Positions 35,649-44,567 are shown, numbered from the stretch's first letter. The stretch is 64,000 bases of DNA from Zoogloeaceae bacterium (GCA_024235655.1 JACKLY010000001.1:186001-250000); one strand, 5' to 3'. Notes: a model not told the origin generated them from the sequence alone. Made by a program: numbers and translations.

Positions 35649-35783
35649 TTAAACAGCCAGACGATGACGGCCTTTGGCGCGGCGCGCAGCGATGACCCGA
35701 CGGCCACCCTTGGTGCGCATGCGAACCAGAAAACCGTGAGTGCGCTTGCGGCGAACAACCGAGGGTTGATAGGTGCGTTTCAT
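35649..35783 (-). CDS. rpmH: 50S ribosomal protein L34
   Basis: 44-aa ribosomal protein, full length: MKRTYQPSVVRRKRTHGFL at the N-terminus and RRAKGRHRLAV at the C-terminus. ATG at 35783, stop TAA at 35649-35651. First gene of rpmH-rnpA-yidD-yidC-mnmE and divergent from dnaA. A near-consensus promoter is 40 bp upstream. Confidence 0.98.
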   Translation of the reverse strand: MKRTYQPSVVRRKRTHGFLVRMRTKGGRRVIAARRAKGRHRLAV

Positions 35784-36072
35784 GATTTATGCCTTTGAAT
35801 TTGGTGCAAAGATAAACGCGCAATTAGACATTGCAGCGACCACACTGTCAACTTCAATTTTTTGCCAATCCTGTGGATAACTCTATGCCAAGCGGGGTAG
35901 AATAGAACTTCAAGGACGTCTTGATGGCGTCTTTTTTCATTAAAAAAATATAATAAACATATACTTGGAAACTTATCCCCGGTTTTAATGGTTTGCGTTA
36001 TCTGCTGCTTACTTCCCACAGTAGATGCATCTACTTCCATTGCCAGAAAAGCTACCTGAGCACCTCGGACAT
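35784..36072. other. rpmH-dnaA intergenic region with a DnaA box and AT-rich tract
   Basis: 289 bp between divergent rpmH and dnaA. It holds the rpmH promoter, one perfect DnaA box (TGTGGATAA, 35872-35880), a possible dnaA -10 box TAGAAT (35898-35903) whose -35 zone overlaps that box, and an AT-rich stretch 35931-35964 with a perfect TATAAT (35949-35954). The overlap fits dnaA autoregulation. It may be part of a bipartite origin with the dnaA-dnaN gap. Confidence 0.65.
35823..35851 (-). promoter_or_regulatory. Promoter of rpmH
   Basis: Minus-strand TTGACA (35851-35846), a 17-bp spacer and TCTAAT (35828-35823). The -35 box is perfect and the -10 box differs by one base, as expected for a strongly expressed ribosomal protein gene. 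Confidence 0.85.
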
Positions 36073-37458
36073 ATGAGCAGTTTTTGGAATTCTTGCCTGA
36101 AACAGTTCGAACAGGAACTGCCCTTACAGCAATTCAACACCTGGATCCGCCCTCTTCGTCTTGAGGGTGAAGACAATGTTGCCGATGGTTTGCGCTTGAT
36201 CGCTCCCAATGGTTTCATTCTCAAATGGGTTAAAGAGCGCTACCTGTCGCGTATAGAAATGCTCGGGCAAACCTATTTTCAGGCTCCTGTCAGTATTGTT
36301 CTATCAATTGGCGAACGCAGGCCGGTTCCTGCTGCTTCCACAAAGACGGATCAACGCCTTGCTCCTGCTGTCAGTATCAGCAATGAATCACCGGCAACGA
36401 CTATCAAGTCACCTCTATCCGGCAGCAACCCATATGAAAAAACGCGTCTGATTTCTTCGTTCACCTTTGACAACCTGGTGGTCGGTAAAGCCAACGATCT
36501 GGCGCGAGCAGCAGCCATGCAGGTTGCGCATAATCCTGGTGGCGCCTATAACCCTTTGTTCATTTATGGCGGTGCCGGCCTCGGCAAGACCCATCTCATT
36601 CATGCCATCGGTAATGCCATTCTGGCTCACCAACCCAACAAGGTAGTGCGCTATGTTCACGCTGAAGACTATTATTCAGACGTAGTGCGTGCTTACCAGC
36701 AAAAATCCTTTGATGTCTTTAAACGATATTACCGATCACTGGACGTTTTACTTGTTGATGACGTACAGTTTTTCAATGGAAAGAACCGCACACAAGAAGA
36801 ATTTTTCTACGTTTTCAATGCCTTGATCGAAGCCAGAAAACAGATTGTTATCAGTTGTGACACCTACCCGAAGGACATCAACGGACTGGAAGACCGTCTG
36901 ATCACACGTTTTGACTGGGGCCTGACAGTACAGATCGAGCCCCCTGAAACAGAGATGCGGGTAGCAATCCTGAAGAAGAAGGCAGAAGTCGAGGGGGTTA
37001 ACCTTGATGATGAAGTTGCCTTCGTCATTGCCAAACACCTGCGCTCAAATGTGCGCGAGCTGGAAGGTGCATTGAAAAAAGTGCTTGCCTATGCTTCGTT
37101 CCATGGTCGGGAAATCGCGCTCGATCTGGTCAAGGAAGCACTCAAGGATATTATTGGCGCAGTAAATCGCCAAATCACTGTGGACAATATTCAGAAAACG
37201 GTCGCTGATTATTACAAGATCAAGGTTGCTGACCTCTTTTCACCGAAACGTACCCGGGCAATCGCACGTCCTCGCCAGGTAGCCATGTGGTTGGCCAAGG
37301 ATTTGACAGCACAAAGCTACCCAATGATCGGGGATGCTTTCGGTGGAAGGGATCACACCACGGTACTGCACGCTGTCCGGACTATTGACTCCTTGCGTGC
37401 CAAGGACAACGAATTGAACCATGACCTGCATGTACTGCTGCAGGTATTGAAGGGTTGA
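36073..37458 (+). CDS. dnaA: Chromosomal replication initiator protein DnaA
   Basis: AAA+ ATPase that binds DnaA boxes and opens oriC. 461 aa. Domain I is MSSFWNSCLKQFEQELPLQQ with the conserved W; the Walker A is GGAGLGKTHL; Walker B is VLLVDDVQFF; the domain IV signature is MIGDAFGGRDHTTVLHA. The ATG at 36073 matches the family start; an upstream in-frame ATG at 36025 would add 16 atypical residues. Confidence 0.98.
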   Translation: MSSFWNSCLKQFEQELPLQQFNTWIRPLRLEGEDNVADGLRLIAPNGFILKWVKERYLSRIEMLGQTYFQAPVSIVLSIGERRPVPAASTKTDQRLAPAVSISNESPATTIKSPLSGSNPYEKTRLISSFTFDNLVVGKANDLARAAAMQVAHNPGGAYNPLFIYGGAGLGKTHLIHAIGNAILAHQPNKVVRYVHAEDYYSDVVRAYQQKSFDVFKRYYRSLDVLLVDDVQFFNGKNRTQEEFFYVFNALIEARKQIVISCDTYPKDINGLEDRLITRFDWGLTVQIEPPETEMRVAILKKKAEVEGVNLDDEVAFVIAKHLRSNVRELEGALKKVLAYASFHGREIALDLVKEALKDIIGAVNRQITVDNIQKTVADYYKIKVADLFSPKRTRAIARPRQVAMWLAKDLTAQSYPMIGDAFGGRDHTTVLHAVRTIDSLRAKDNELNHDLHVLLQVLKG

Positions 37459-37666
37459 TAACTGTATAAGTCTGTGGAAAAGTTGTTTGCCTAATGTGGA
37501 CAAGTCTTCTTTTCTTAACCTGTGAATGAATTATCCACTTTTCATCAACAGGCAAATAACAGGCTTTTCAGACCCGTTTTATTTGTTTTAACTTGTTGTT
37601 TTTAAACAAAATTTAAAAGATATCCACAGAGTTGACCGGCAGCTTATATTTATAGGAATTAAATAT
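37459..37666. other. Probable chromosomal origin oriC (dnaA-dnaN gap)
   Basis: 208 bp with four near-consensus DnaA boxes, each one base off TTATCCACA: TGTGGAAAA (37473-37481), TGTGGACAA (37495-37503), TTATCCACT (37531-37539) and ATATCCACA (37620-37628). Between the last two lies a very AT-rich tract (37576-37619) that could serve as the unwinding element. Genes on both sides mostly point away from this area, as expected around an origin. Inference from motif density and place. Confidence 0.7.
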
Positions 37667-38773
37667 ATGATACTTATTAAAACCCAACGCGATACCCTTC
37701 TGGCTCCGCTGCAGTCCGTATCGGGTATTGTCGAAAAGCGCCATACGCTCCCGATTCTCTCGAATGTACTGCTGGAGAAAAAAGGCGATGTACTGACCCT
37801 GCTGGCGACCGATATCGAGATTCAGATCACGACGAGTACGCATGGTGCTCAAGGCGAAGCAGACGGTTCTGTTACGGTGGGTGCAAAAAAACTCCAGGAT
37901 ATTCTTCGTTCGTTGCCGGAAAGTGCCGAAGTCAGCCTGAACCTGGAAGACAAGCGTTTGCAACTGCGTGCGGGTAAGAGCCGTTTTACTTTGCAGACCT
38001 TGCCAGCTGATGATTTTCCGCGAATGGCCATCTCTGACGGTGCCGCCAGGAAAATCAGCGTTACCCAGAAAGCCTTTCGGCAGTTACTGGCACAAACACA
38101 GTTTTCGATGGCCGCCCAGGATGTGCGGTACTATCTGAACGGTTTGTTGTTGCTTGTTGAAGGCAAGGAATTGAGGGCGGTTGCCACTGATGGTCACCGC
38201 CTGGCCTATGCCAGCATGGCTGTGGAAGACGAATTGCCACGGCAGGAACTGATTCTGCCGCGTAAGACGGTGCTTGAACTCAATCGTCTTCTTTCCGATA
38301 ACGATGAGCCTTTGCTGATCGAGATGGCCGAAAATCAGATCCGTTTCCAGTTTGCTCATGTCAATCTGGTTTCGAAGTTGATTGACGGAAAATTTCCGGA
38401 TTACGAACGAGTCATTCCGGCAACATTGCGTAACCAGTTACAGGTCAATCGTTCCTTGTTGCTCTCGTCGATGAATCGTGCAGCGATTCTGACCAATGAG
38501 AAATTCCGTGGTGTTCGTCTGGTTCTATCTCCGGGCAGTCTGAAAATCATGGCGGCCAATGCCGAGCAGGAAGAAGCGCAGGAAGAACTTGAAGTTGATT
38601 ACACTGGTGACGCAATCGATATTGGCTTCAACGTAGGGTATCTGCTTGATGTGTTGAACAACAGTTCAACGGAAAACGTTCAGTGGGGTTTCAATGATTC
38701 GAACTCGAGTGCTCTGGTGACATTGCCGGGTAATGAGTCATTCAAGTATGTCGTCATGCCGATGCGTATTTAA
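37667..38773 (+). CDS. dnaN: DNA polymerase III subunit beta (sliding clamp)
   Basis: Ring-shaped clamp that tethers polymerase to DNA. 368 aa with the three-fold domain repeat; typical segments are RHTLPILSNVLLE, FPDYERVIP and the C-terminal SFKYVVMPMRI. TAGGAATT before the ATG at 37667 serves as ribosome site. Between dnaA and gyrB in the standard order; recF, often between dnaN and gyrB, is absent. Confidence 0.98.
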   Translation: MILIKTQRDTLLAPLQSVSGIVEKRHTLPILSNVLLEKKGDVLTLLATDIEIQITTSTHGAQGEADGSVTVGAKKLQDILRSLPESAEVSLNLEDKRLQLRAGKSRFTLQTLPADDFPRMAISDGAARKISVTQKAFRQLLAQTQFSMAAQDVRYYLNGLLLLVEGKELRAVATDGHRLAYASMAVEDELPRQELILPRKTVLELNRLLSDNDEPLLIEMAENQIRFQFAHVNLVSKLIDGKFPDYERVIPATLRNQLQVNRSLLLSSMNRAAILTNEKFRGVRLVLSPGSLKIMAANAEQEEAQEELEVDYTGDAIDIGFNVGYLLDVLNNSSTENVQWGFNDSNSSALVTLPGNESFKYVVMPMRI

Positions 38774-38839
38774 GTCCTGCATGCAGGGCTTGATTGTTTT
38801 TTCAAGTATTTGATATTCCAAGAGAAACAGGAAAAAAGA

Positions 38840-41305
38840 GTGAGTGATCAGAACAACGTTCCCGCCTACGACGAATCGTCGATCCAGCAACTGGAAGGTC
38901 TGGAGGCGGTACGCAAGCGCCCGGGCATGTACATCGGCGATACCTCCGACGGTACTGGCTTGCACCACATGGTGTTTGAGGTTGTCGATAACGCCATTGA
39001 CGAAGCGCTGGCTGGGCATTGTGATGACATTGTTGTCACCATTCATGCCGATAACTCGATATCGGTTACCGATAATGGCCGCGGTATTCCTACCGGTATC
39101 AAGTTCGACGACAAACACGAGCCGAAGCGTTCAGCTGCCGAAATTGTGATGTGCGTTCTGCACGCCGGTGGCAAGTTCAACCAGAACTCCTACAAGGTTT
39201 CCGGTGGTTTGCACGGTGTTGGTGTTTCCTGTGTCAATGCACTTTCCAAGTGGTTGCGCCTGATCATTCGTCGTGATGGAAAGAAATACGCGCTGGAATT
39301 CAATCGAGGTCATGCAGTTAATCGCCTGATCGAAATCCAGAACGGGGTTGAAGTTTCTCCGTTGAGAGTGACCGGCGAGACAGAAAAACGCGGTACCGAA
39401 GTTCATTTTCTTGCTGACGAGGAGATTTTCGGCACGGTTGAATTTCATTACGAAATTCTGGCCAAGCGTCTGCGTGAACTGTCCTTCCTGAACAATGGTG
39501 TGAAAATTCGCCTGATTGATCAGCGAACGGGCAAGGAAGATGATTTTGCCTTTGCCGGCGGGGTCAAGGGTTTCGTCGAATACATCAATCGTGCCAAGAC
39601 AGTTCTGCATCCCAATGTCTTCTATTCAACAGGTGAAAGTACTGCGCCCAACGGTTCAGCGATCAGTGTTGAAGTGGCGATGCAATGGAATGATTCTTAC
39701 GCCGAGCAGGTGCTGTGTTTTACCAACAACATTCCGCAGTCGGATGGTGGTACGCATTTGACTGGCTTGCGTACGGCAATGACGCGCATCATCAACAAAT
39801 ACATCGAAGAAAACGACATTGCCAAAAAGGCCAAGGTTGATATTTCCGGCGATGATATGCGTGAGGGCCTGGCTTGCGTACTGTCGGTGAAGATGCCCGA
39901 TCCGAAGTTTGCTTCGCAAACCAAAATGAAACTGGTTTCTTCCGAAGCTCAGCCGGCTGTACAGGAAGTGGTTGCTGCCAAGCTTACCGAATTCCTTCTA
40001 GAGCGTCCTGCAGACGCCAAGGTCATTACCGGCAAGATCGTGGAAGCAGCCCGTGCTCGCGAAGCGGCTCGCAAGGCGCGAGAAATGACGCGGCGTAAAG
40101 GCGTTCTGGACGGCGTTGGCCTGCCCGGAAAGCTGGCTGATTGCCAGGAAAAGGATCCTTCCCTCTGCGAAATCTATCTGGTCGAGGGTGATTCTGCCGG
40201 CGGTTCAGCCAAACAGGGTCGTGACCGTAAGTTCCAGGCCATCCTGCCGCTGAAAGGCAAGATTCTCAACGTCGAGAAAGCCCGCTTCGACAAACTGATT
40301 TCTTCACAGGAAATCGCAACTTTGATCACGGCGCTGGGTACCGGCATCGGCAAAGACGAATACAAGCCGGAGAAGCTGCGTTACCACCGCATCATCATCA
40401 TGACGGATGCCGACGTCGACGGCGCACATATCCGTACCCTGCTGCTCACCTTCTTCTATCGCCAGATGCCGGAACTGGTCGAGCGCGGTCATATCTATAT
40501 CGCCCAGCCACCCTTGTACAAGGTGAAGGTCGGCAAGAACGAACGGTATATCAAGGATGATCATGAACTAAACCAGTTCCTGCTCAAGATGGCACTGGAT
40601 GAGGCTTCGCTGACACCCAAGGCCGGTGCGGAAGCGATTGCTGGCGCTGCATTGGAATCGATGGCGCACGAATACTTGCTGGCCGAGGCAATCATCAATC
40701 GCCTTAACCACATGATCAATCCTGAGGTCATGCACGCCATCGTTGATGCCAATGCCAAGCTGGATGTGACAGACGAAGCTTCTGCCACGGCCTCGGCTGC
40801 AACCCTGTCTAAGCTGGTTAATCACGAAATCCAGATTCGCGCCCGCTATAGCGACGAACTTGAACGCTGGCAGTTGCGTATTGAAAAGATGCATCACGGC
40901 AACATGAAAGTCAGTGTCATCGATGAAGACTTGTTGCTTTCCGGAGATTGGGTGCAGTTGATGAAAACCGCTGACATGCTTTCAGGCCTTTTCGGTGCTG
41001 GTGGTTTTGTCATGCGCGGCGAGAAGAAAGCGCCGGTGGCCGGTTTTGCACCGGCGATGAAATGGCTGCTTGCTGAAGTTGAACGCATTGTCAGCAAGCA
41101 GCGCTACAAGGGTCTGGGCGAGATGAACCCGGAGCAGCTATGGGAAACGACGATGGATCCCAAGGTTCGCCGGCTGCTCAAGGTACAGATCGAGGATGCC
41201 ATCGGCGCAGATGGCATCTTTACCACCCTGATGGGCGAGCATGTTGAACCGCGCCGCAATTTCATCGAATCAAACGCACTGGCTGCGCGCAATATCGACG
41301 TCTGA
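38840..41305 (+). CDS. gyrB: DNA gyrase subunit B
   Basis: ATPase subunit of gyrase. 821 aa, the long proteobacterial form. GHKL ATPase motifs EVVDNAIDEALAG and DNGRGIPTG, the TOPRIM core EGDSAGGSAKQGRDR and DADVDGAHIRTLLLTF, and the C-terminal QRYKGLGEMNPEQLWETTM are seen. The GTG at 38840 (VSDQNN) with AGGAAA upstream is the likely start; an in-frame TTG at 38810 is less likely. 66 bp after dnaN. Confidence 0.98.
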   Translation: MSDQNNVPAYDESSIQQLEGLEAVRKRPGMYIGDTSDGTGLHHMVFEVVDNAIDEALAGHCDDIVVTIHADNSISVTDNGRGIPTGIKFDDKHEPKRSAAEIVMCVLHAGGKFNQNSYKVSGGLHGVGVSCVNALSKWLRLIIRRDGKKYALEFNRGHAVNRLIEIQNGVEVSPLRVTGETEKRGTEVHFLADEEIFGTVEFHYEILAKRLRELSFLNNGVKIRLIDQRTGKEDDFAFAGGVKGFVEYINRAKTVLHPNVFYSTGESTAPNGSAISVEVAMQWNDSYAEQVLCFTNNIPQSDGGTHLTGLRTAMTRIINKYIEENDIAKKAKVDISGDDMREGLACVLSVKMPDPKFASQTKMKLVSSEAQPAVQEVVAAKLTEFLLERPADAKVITGKIVEAARAREAARKAREMTRRKGVLDGVGLPGKLADCQEKDPSLCEIYLVEGDSAGGSAKQGRDRKFQAILPLKGKILNVEKARFDKLISSQEIATLITALGTGIGKDEYKPEKLRYHRIIIMTDADVDGAHIRTLLLTFFYRQMPELVERGHIYIAQPPLYKVKVGKNERYIKDDHELNQFLLKMALDEASLTPKAGAEAIAGAALESMAHEYLLAEAIINRLNHMINPEVMHAIVDANAKLDVTDEASATASAATLSKLVNHEIQIRARYSDELERWQLRIEKMHHGNMKVSVIDEDLLLSGDWVQLMKTADMLSGLFGAGGFVMRGEKKAPVAGFAPAMKWLLAEVERIVSKQRYKGLGEMNPEQLWETTMDPKVRRLLKVQIEDAIGADGIFTTLMGEHVEPRRNFIESNALAARNIDV

Positions 41306-41325
41306 TACTCATTTCCTGATGCGTA

Positions 41326-41359
41326 AACGAACAAGGCGTCTGTGGGCGCCTTTTTCGTT
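41326..41359. terminator. Intrinsic terminator after gyrB, usable from both sides
   Basis: AACGAACAAGGCG (41326-41338) pairs with CGCCTTTTTCGTT (41347-41359) with one mismatch around an 8-base loop; the T5 run is inside the right arm. It sits between gyrB and the convergent SRPBCC gene. Confidence 0.85.
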
Positions 41360-41373
41360 TTCAGTGCGGTGCT

Positions 41374-41844
41374 TCAATGCGCAGTTTCGTTTGCCAGCAT
41401 TGTACGTATGACCCGGACCATTTCGATGTCCGATTGATGATAGGCCGACTTGACGAACTCGGCATAGGCAGCATCTTCATCGCTGCTTTGTTGGCCGAGG
41501 GTGGTGGCGTAGGTGAAACGAAGGAAAAGATGATGATCTTCTGGTTCTTCGATTGATATCGTCAGCGTCCCCCCTGCATGAGATGACGTGGGTTTGACAT
41601 CAAAGCAAATCCATTGAAAGACCTGCCAGGTGACTTGGTCTTCGATGGAAGCAGCACCGAAATCAAGTCGGCGGCACATCCCTTCGCTGTTCCGGTCAAG
41701 GATGATGCAGCGTTCCAGACCCGGCAGGAAATGAGTGGCATCCTCGGCACGGTACATCAGACCCTGCCATAGCTGATCCCGTGACAGCATGGGAATCAAA
41801 GGATTACCGGGATCGTTTATTTCTACAAGATGTTCGAAGTTCAT
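41374..41844 (-). CDS. SRPBCC family protein (DUF1857)
   Basis: 156-aa soluble protein of the START/Bet v1-like fold, DUF1857 group (AtaL-like). The start MNFEHLVEINDP, the WQGLMYRAEDATHFLPGLERC segment and the C-terminal FVKSAYHQSDIEMVRVIRTM are typical. It should bind a hydrophobic ligand; no ligand or enzymatic role is known. The ATG at 41844 is chosen over longer frames because the family starts there. Divergent from rsuA over 91 bp. Confidence 0.85.
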   Translation of the reverse strand: MNFEHLVEINDPGNPLIPMLSRDQLWQGLMYRAEDATHFLPGLERCIILDRNSEGMCRRLDFGAASIEDQVTWQVFQWICFDVKPTSSHAGGTLTISIEEPEDHHLFLRFTYATTLGQQSSDEDAAYAEFVKSAYHQSDIEMVRVIRTMLANETAH

Positions 41845-41935
41845 TGCCGCATTGTCTCCCGCTCGATGAAAACTGTCACCCCGGCTCATCGGGTGTTGAC
41901 TGCAGAATTGTGTTCTGAATGGTAGGATGCGCGCC

Positions 41936-42646
41936 ATGCCTAAAGTACAACTGGAACGAATTCTCCATACACAGGGTTTCGGCAGCCGCAAGGAATGCCG
42001 GGCTCTGATCAGGAATGGTCGGGTAGCGATCAGCGGGGAAGAAATTGTTGACCCCTTCGTCGAAATTGATCCGCTTGGCCTCGTTTTTTCATTCGATGGT
42101 GAGCCCTGGATTTATCAGGCACAAGCCTATGTGATGCTGAACAAACCTGCAGGTTTCGAATGCTCGCATCAACCGAAGCATCATGCCAGCATCTACAGCC
42201 TGCTGCCGCCACCTCTCAATGGGCGTGGGGTGCAATCTCTGGGGCGACTGGATGAGGATACGACCGGTTTGCTGCTCTTTTCCGACGACGGAAAGTTCAT
42301 TCATGCGATCAGTTCCGGTAAACGCAAAGTCCCCAAGACATACCGGGTACGTGCCAAGCATCCGGTGAGCGATGAACAGATTCAAACGCTGCTTGCCGGG
42401 GTTCAGCTGATCGATGAGCTGTCTCCGATTGTGGCTGCGGGTTGCGAGCGCCTGGACGATAGCGAGTTTTTGCTGACAGTGACTGAAGGAAAATATCATC
42501 AGGTCAAACGCATGGTTGCTGGTGTCGGCAATCGTGTTGAGTCCCTCTGCCGTGTTGCTGTCGGTGGTCTGCAACTTCCAGCAGACCTGGCACCGGGCGA
42601 GTGGCGCTGGCTTTCCGAGGATGATCTGGCGCAACTTCGTACTTGA
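41936..42646 (+). CDS. rsuA: 16S rRNA pseudouridine synthase (RsuA family)
   Basis: Makes pseudouridine in 16S rRNA (position 516 in E. coli). 236 aa. N-terminal S4 domain (QLERILHTQGFGSRKECRALI), catalytic motif with Asp in SLGRLDEDTTGLLLFS, and C-terminal EGKYHQVKRMVAGVGNRV. The ATG at 41936 has TAGGA 8 bases upstream, which decides it over the ATG nine bases earlier. RluB/E/F-type enzymes share motifs, but length and the LL segment fit RsuA best. Confidence 0.88.
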   Translation: MPKVQLERILHTQGFGSRKECRALIRNGRVAISGEEIVDPFVEIDPLGLVFSFDGEPWIYQAQAYVMLNKPAGFECSHQPKHHASIYSLLPPPLNGRGVQSLGRLDEDTTGLLLFSDDGKFIHAISSGKRKVPKTYRVRAKHPVSDEQIQTLLAGVQLIDELSPIVAAGCERLDDSEFLLTVTEGKYHQVKRMVAGVGNRVESLCRVAVGGLQLPADLAPGEWRWLSEDDLAQLRT

Positions 42647-42697
42647 TCTGAACTGCCTTCAGCGTTCATCATGGCTTCTGTCATTCAGGAGCTTTCA

Positions 42698-43057
42698 ATG
42701 CAAAAAATACTGATCATCATTCATGCGCCACCCTATGGCAGTGAACGTGTCCTGTCGGCTCTTCGACTTGCTACGGCACTGATTGCCCAAGAGGATGAGC
42801 GAGTCGACCTTTCGGTTTACATGATGTCCGATGCGGTGACCGTTGGTTTGCCTAACCAGCCGAGTGCCGAAGCGGGTGGTGGTCTTCAGCAGATGATTGA
42901 AAATCTTGTTGAACACGGCGTCATCGTTCGCCTGTGCAGGACATGTGCCGTTGCTCGCGGCCTTGGAGAGGCGAAGCTGATTGATGGTGTGGCCATAGGC
43001 ACACTGGTTGATATGGCTGCTACGACGATAGAGGCCGACAAGGTAATTACCTTCTAA
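42698..43057 (+). CDS. DsrE/DsrF-like family protein
   Basis: 119-aa soluble protein with the DsrE fold (MQKILIIIHAPPYGSERVLSAL; VYMMSDAVTVGL; LVEHGVIVRLCRTCAVARG). The CRTC pair may be redox- or sulfur-active, as in sulfur-relay members. Start at 42698 after AGGAG. Ten bases before oxyR, so probably co-transcribed with the peroxide regulator. Its partner in sulfur transfer is not visible here. Confidence 0.88.
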   Translation: MQKILIIIHAPPYGSERVLSALRLATALIAQEDERVDLSVYMMSDAVTVGLPNQPSAEAGGGLQQMIENLVEHGVIVRLCRTCAVARGLGEAKLIDGVAIGTLVDMAATTIEADKVITF

Positions 43058-43067
43058 GGGCGTGTGC

Positions 43068-43982
43068 ATGACCCTGACCGAACTGCGTTATATCGTCACA
43101 CTGGCTCGCGAGCGGCATTTTGGTCGAGCGGCTGAAAAGTGCCATGTCAGCCAGCCAACGTTGTCGGTAGCGCTTAAAAAAGTTGAGCAAAGGATTGGAG
43201 CGCAGTTGTTCGAGCGCTCCTCAAGTGATGTTCGTGTAACTCCTCTGGGTGAAAAAATCCTCGTTCAGGCTGAACGGGTGCTTGACGAAGCCACAATCCT
43301 TGAAGAGATTGCCAGCCAGGGCAAGGATCCATTGGTCGGGCCCTTGCGCCTCGGTGCAATTTACACGATCGCCCCCTATCTGCTACCCCGCCTGATTCCA
43401 GCCCTGCATGCCCGAGCGCCACAGATGCCGCTTTATCTGCAGGAGAATTTTACCGTCCGACTTGCTGAACAGCTGCGCCATGGCGAACTGGATGTTGCGG
43501 TGCTGGCGATGCCCTTTTCGGAACCCGGCATTGTGACGCGTGCGGTTTATGATGAACCGTTCCGGGTGGCGCTGCCCTCCAGCCACCCGCTGTGTCGGTC
43601 TGATGTGATTACCGACAAGCAGTTGGCCGCCGAACACCTGCTTTTGCTTGGTCAGGGCAACTGTTTCCGGGATCAGGTGGTGCAGGCCTGCCCTCATTTG
43701 ACCGAGCCCGGCCGCCTGGATGGCGCACTCGAGGGGAGCTCCCTGGAAACCTTGCGTCACATGGTGGCCAGCGGCGCTGGCATATCCGTGGTGCCGGCAT
43801 CGGCTGTCGAGAGTTGGCCGGAAAATGAAAAGCTGATGCAGATACGGGAATTCAGTGATCCTCCCCCAAAACGTCGGGTGGTATTGGCCTGGCGGGTGAC
43901 TTTTCCTCGCCCACAGGCAATCGATGCCTTGCACTCGGCAATTCTTGATGCGCCTCCCCCGGGAGTCCTGCCCTTGCCATAG
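43068..43982 (+). CDS. oxyR: Hydrogen peroxide-sensing LysR-type regulator OxyR
   Basis: 304-aa LysR-type activator. The N-terminal winged HTH is FGRAAEKCHVSQPTLSVALKK. The redox pair is Cys199 and Cys208 in GQGNCFRDQVVQACPH, the same numbers and C-x8-C spacing as E. coli OxyR, so peroxide sensing by disulfide formation is expected. The ATG at 43068 is used; a GTG two codons earlier is possible. dps follows at 98 bp with an OxyR-type operator that starts in the oxyR stop codon; another operator is at ahpC. Confidence 0.95.
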   Translation: MTLTELRYIVTLARERHFGRAAEKCHVSQPTLSVALKKVEQRIGAQLFERSSSDVRVTPLGEKILVQAERVLDEATILEEIASQGKDPLVGPLRLGAIYTIAPYLLPRLIPALHARAPQMPLYLQENFTVRLAEQLRHGELDVAVLAMPFSEPGIVTRAVYDEPFRVALPSSHPLCRSDVITDKQLAAEHLLLLGQGNCFRDQVVQACPHLTEPGRLDGALEGSSLETLRHMVASGAGISVVPASAVESWPENEKLMQIREFSDPPPKRRVVLAWRVTFPRPQAIDALHSAILDAPPPGVLPLP

Positions 43983-44015
43983 CCGCAAGCTATGCCGCTG
44001 ATTGGCAGATGCGAT
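43979..44015. promoter_or_regulatory. OxyR-type operator upstream of dps
   Basis: ATAG-N7-CTAT-N7-ATTG-N7-CGAT. Against the OxyR consensus the four elements match 4, 4, 3 and 3 of 4 bases with exact 7-bp spacing. The first element includes the oxyR stop codon. It is 66 bp before the dps start, so peroxide induction of dps is expected. A possible -10 box TATATG is at 44046-44051. Confidence 0.7.
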
Positions 44016-44080
44016 TAGACCGGACGCTTCCTGAGGCGTAAGCTGTATATGTCGAGTGAATTCGTTCAAGGGAGATCCAT

Positions 44081-44557
44081 ATGGCAGCCAAAATCGATAT
44101 CGGTATCAATGAAAAGGATCGCAAGAAGATTGCGGAAGGCCTGTCCCACCTGTTGGCAGACACCTACACCCTTTATCTGAAGACCCATAATTTCCACTGG
44201 AATGTCACCGGGCCGATGTTCCAGACCCTGCACAATCTGTTCATGACCCAGTACACCGAGATGTGGAACGCACTGGATGTCGTGGCTGAGCGTATACGTG
44301 CCTTGGGTTACCCTGCCCCTGGCTCATACAAGCAGTTTGTCGAGCTTTCGTCGATTCCGGAAGAGGATGGTGTGCCCAAGGCCAAGGAAATGATTCGGCA
44401 ACTGGTTGCAGGGCAAGAGGCTGTGGCCAGAACGGCTCGCCGCGTATTTGTCATTGTTGAAAAGGCCAATGATCAGCCGACCGCCGATTTGCTGACACAG
44501 CGGATGGAAGTGCATGAAAAAAATGCCTGGATGCTGAGGAGCCTGTTGGAAGAGTAA
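44081..44557 (+). CDS. dps: Dps family ferritin-like DNA-protection protein
   Basis: 158-aa dodecameric ferritin-like protein that oxidises Fe2+ with H2O2 and may bind DNA. The dinuclear iron site residues are in THNFHWNVTGPMFQTLH and FMTQYTEMWNALDVVAERIRALG. AAGGGAGA is the ribosome site. Directly downstream of oxyR with its own operator. Confidence 0.95.
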   Translation: MAAKIDIGINEKDRKKIAEGLSHLLADTYTLYLKTHNFHWNVTGPMFQTLHNLFMTQYTEMWNALDVVAERIRALGYPAPGSYKQFVELSSIPEEDGVPKAKEMIRQLVAGQEAVARTARRVFVIVEKANDQPTADLLTQRMEVHEKNAWMLRSLLEE

Positions 44558-44567
44558 GCAGTTGCTC

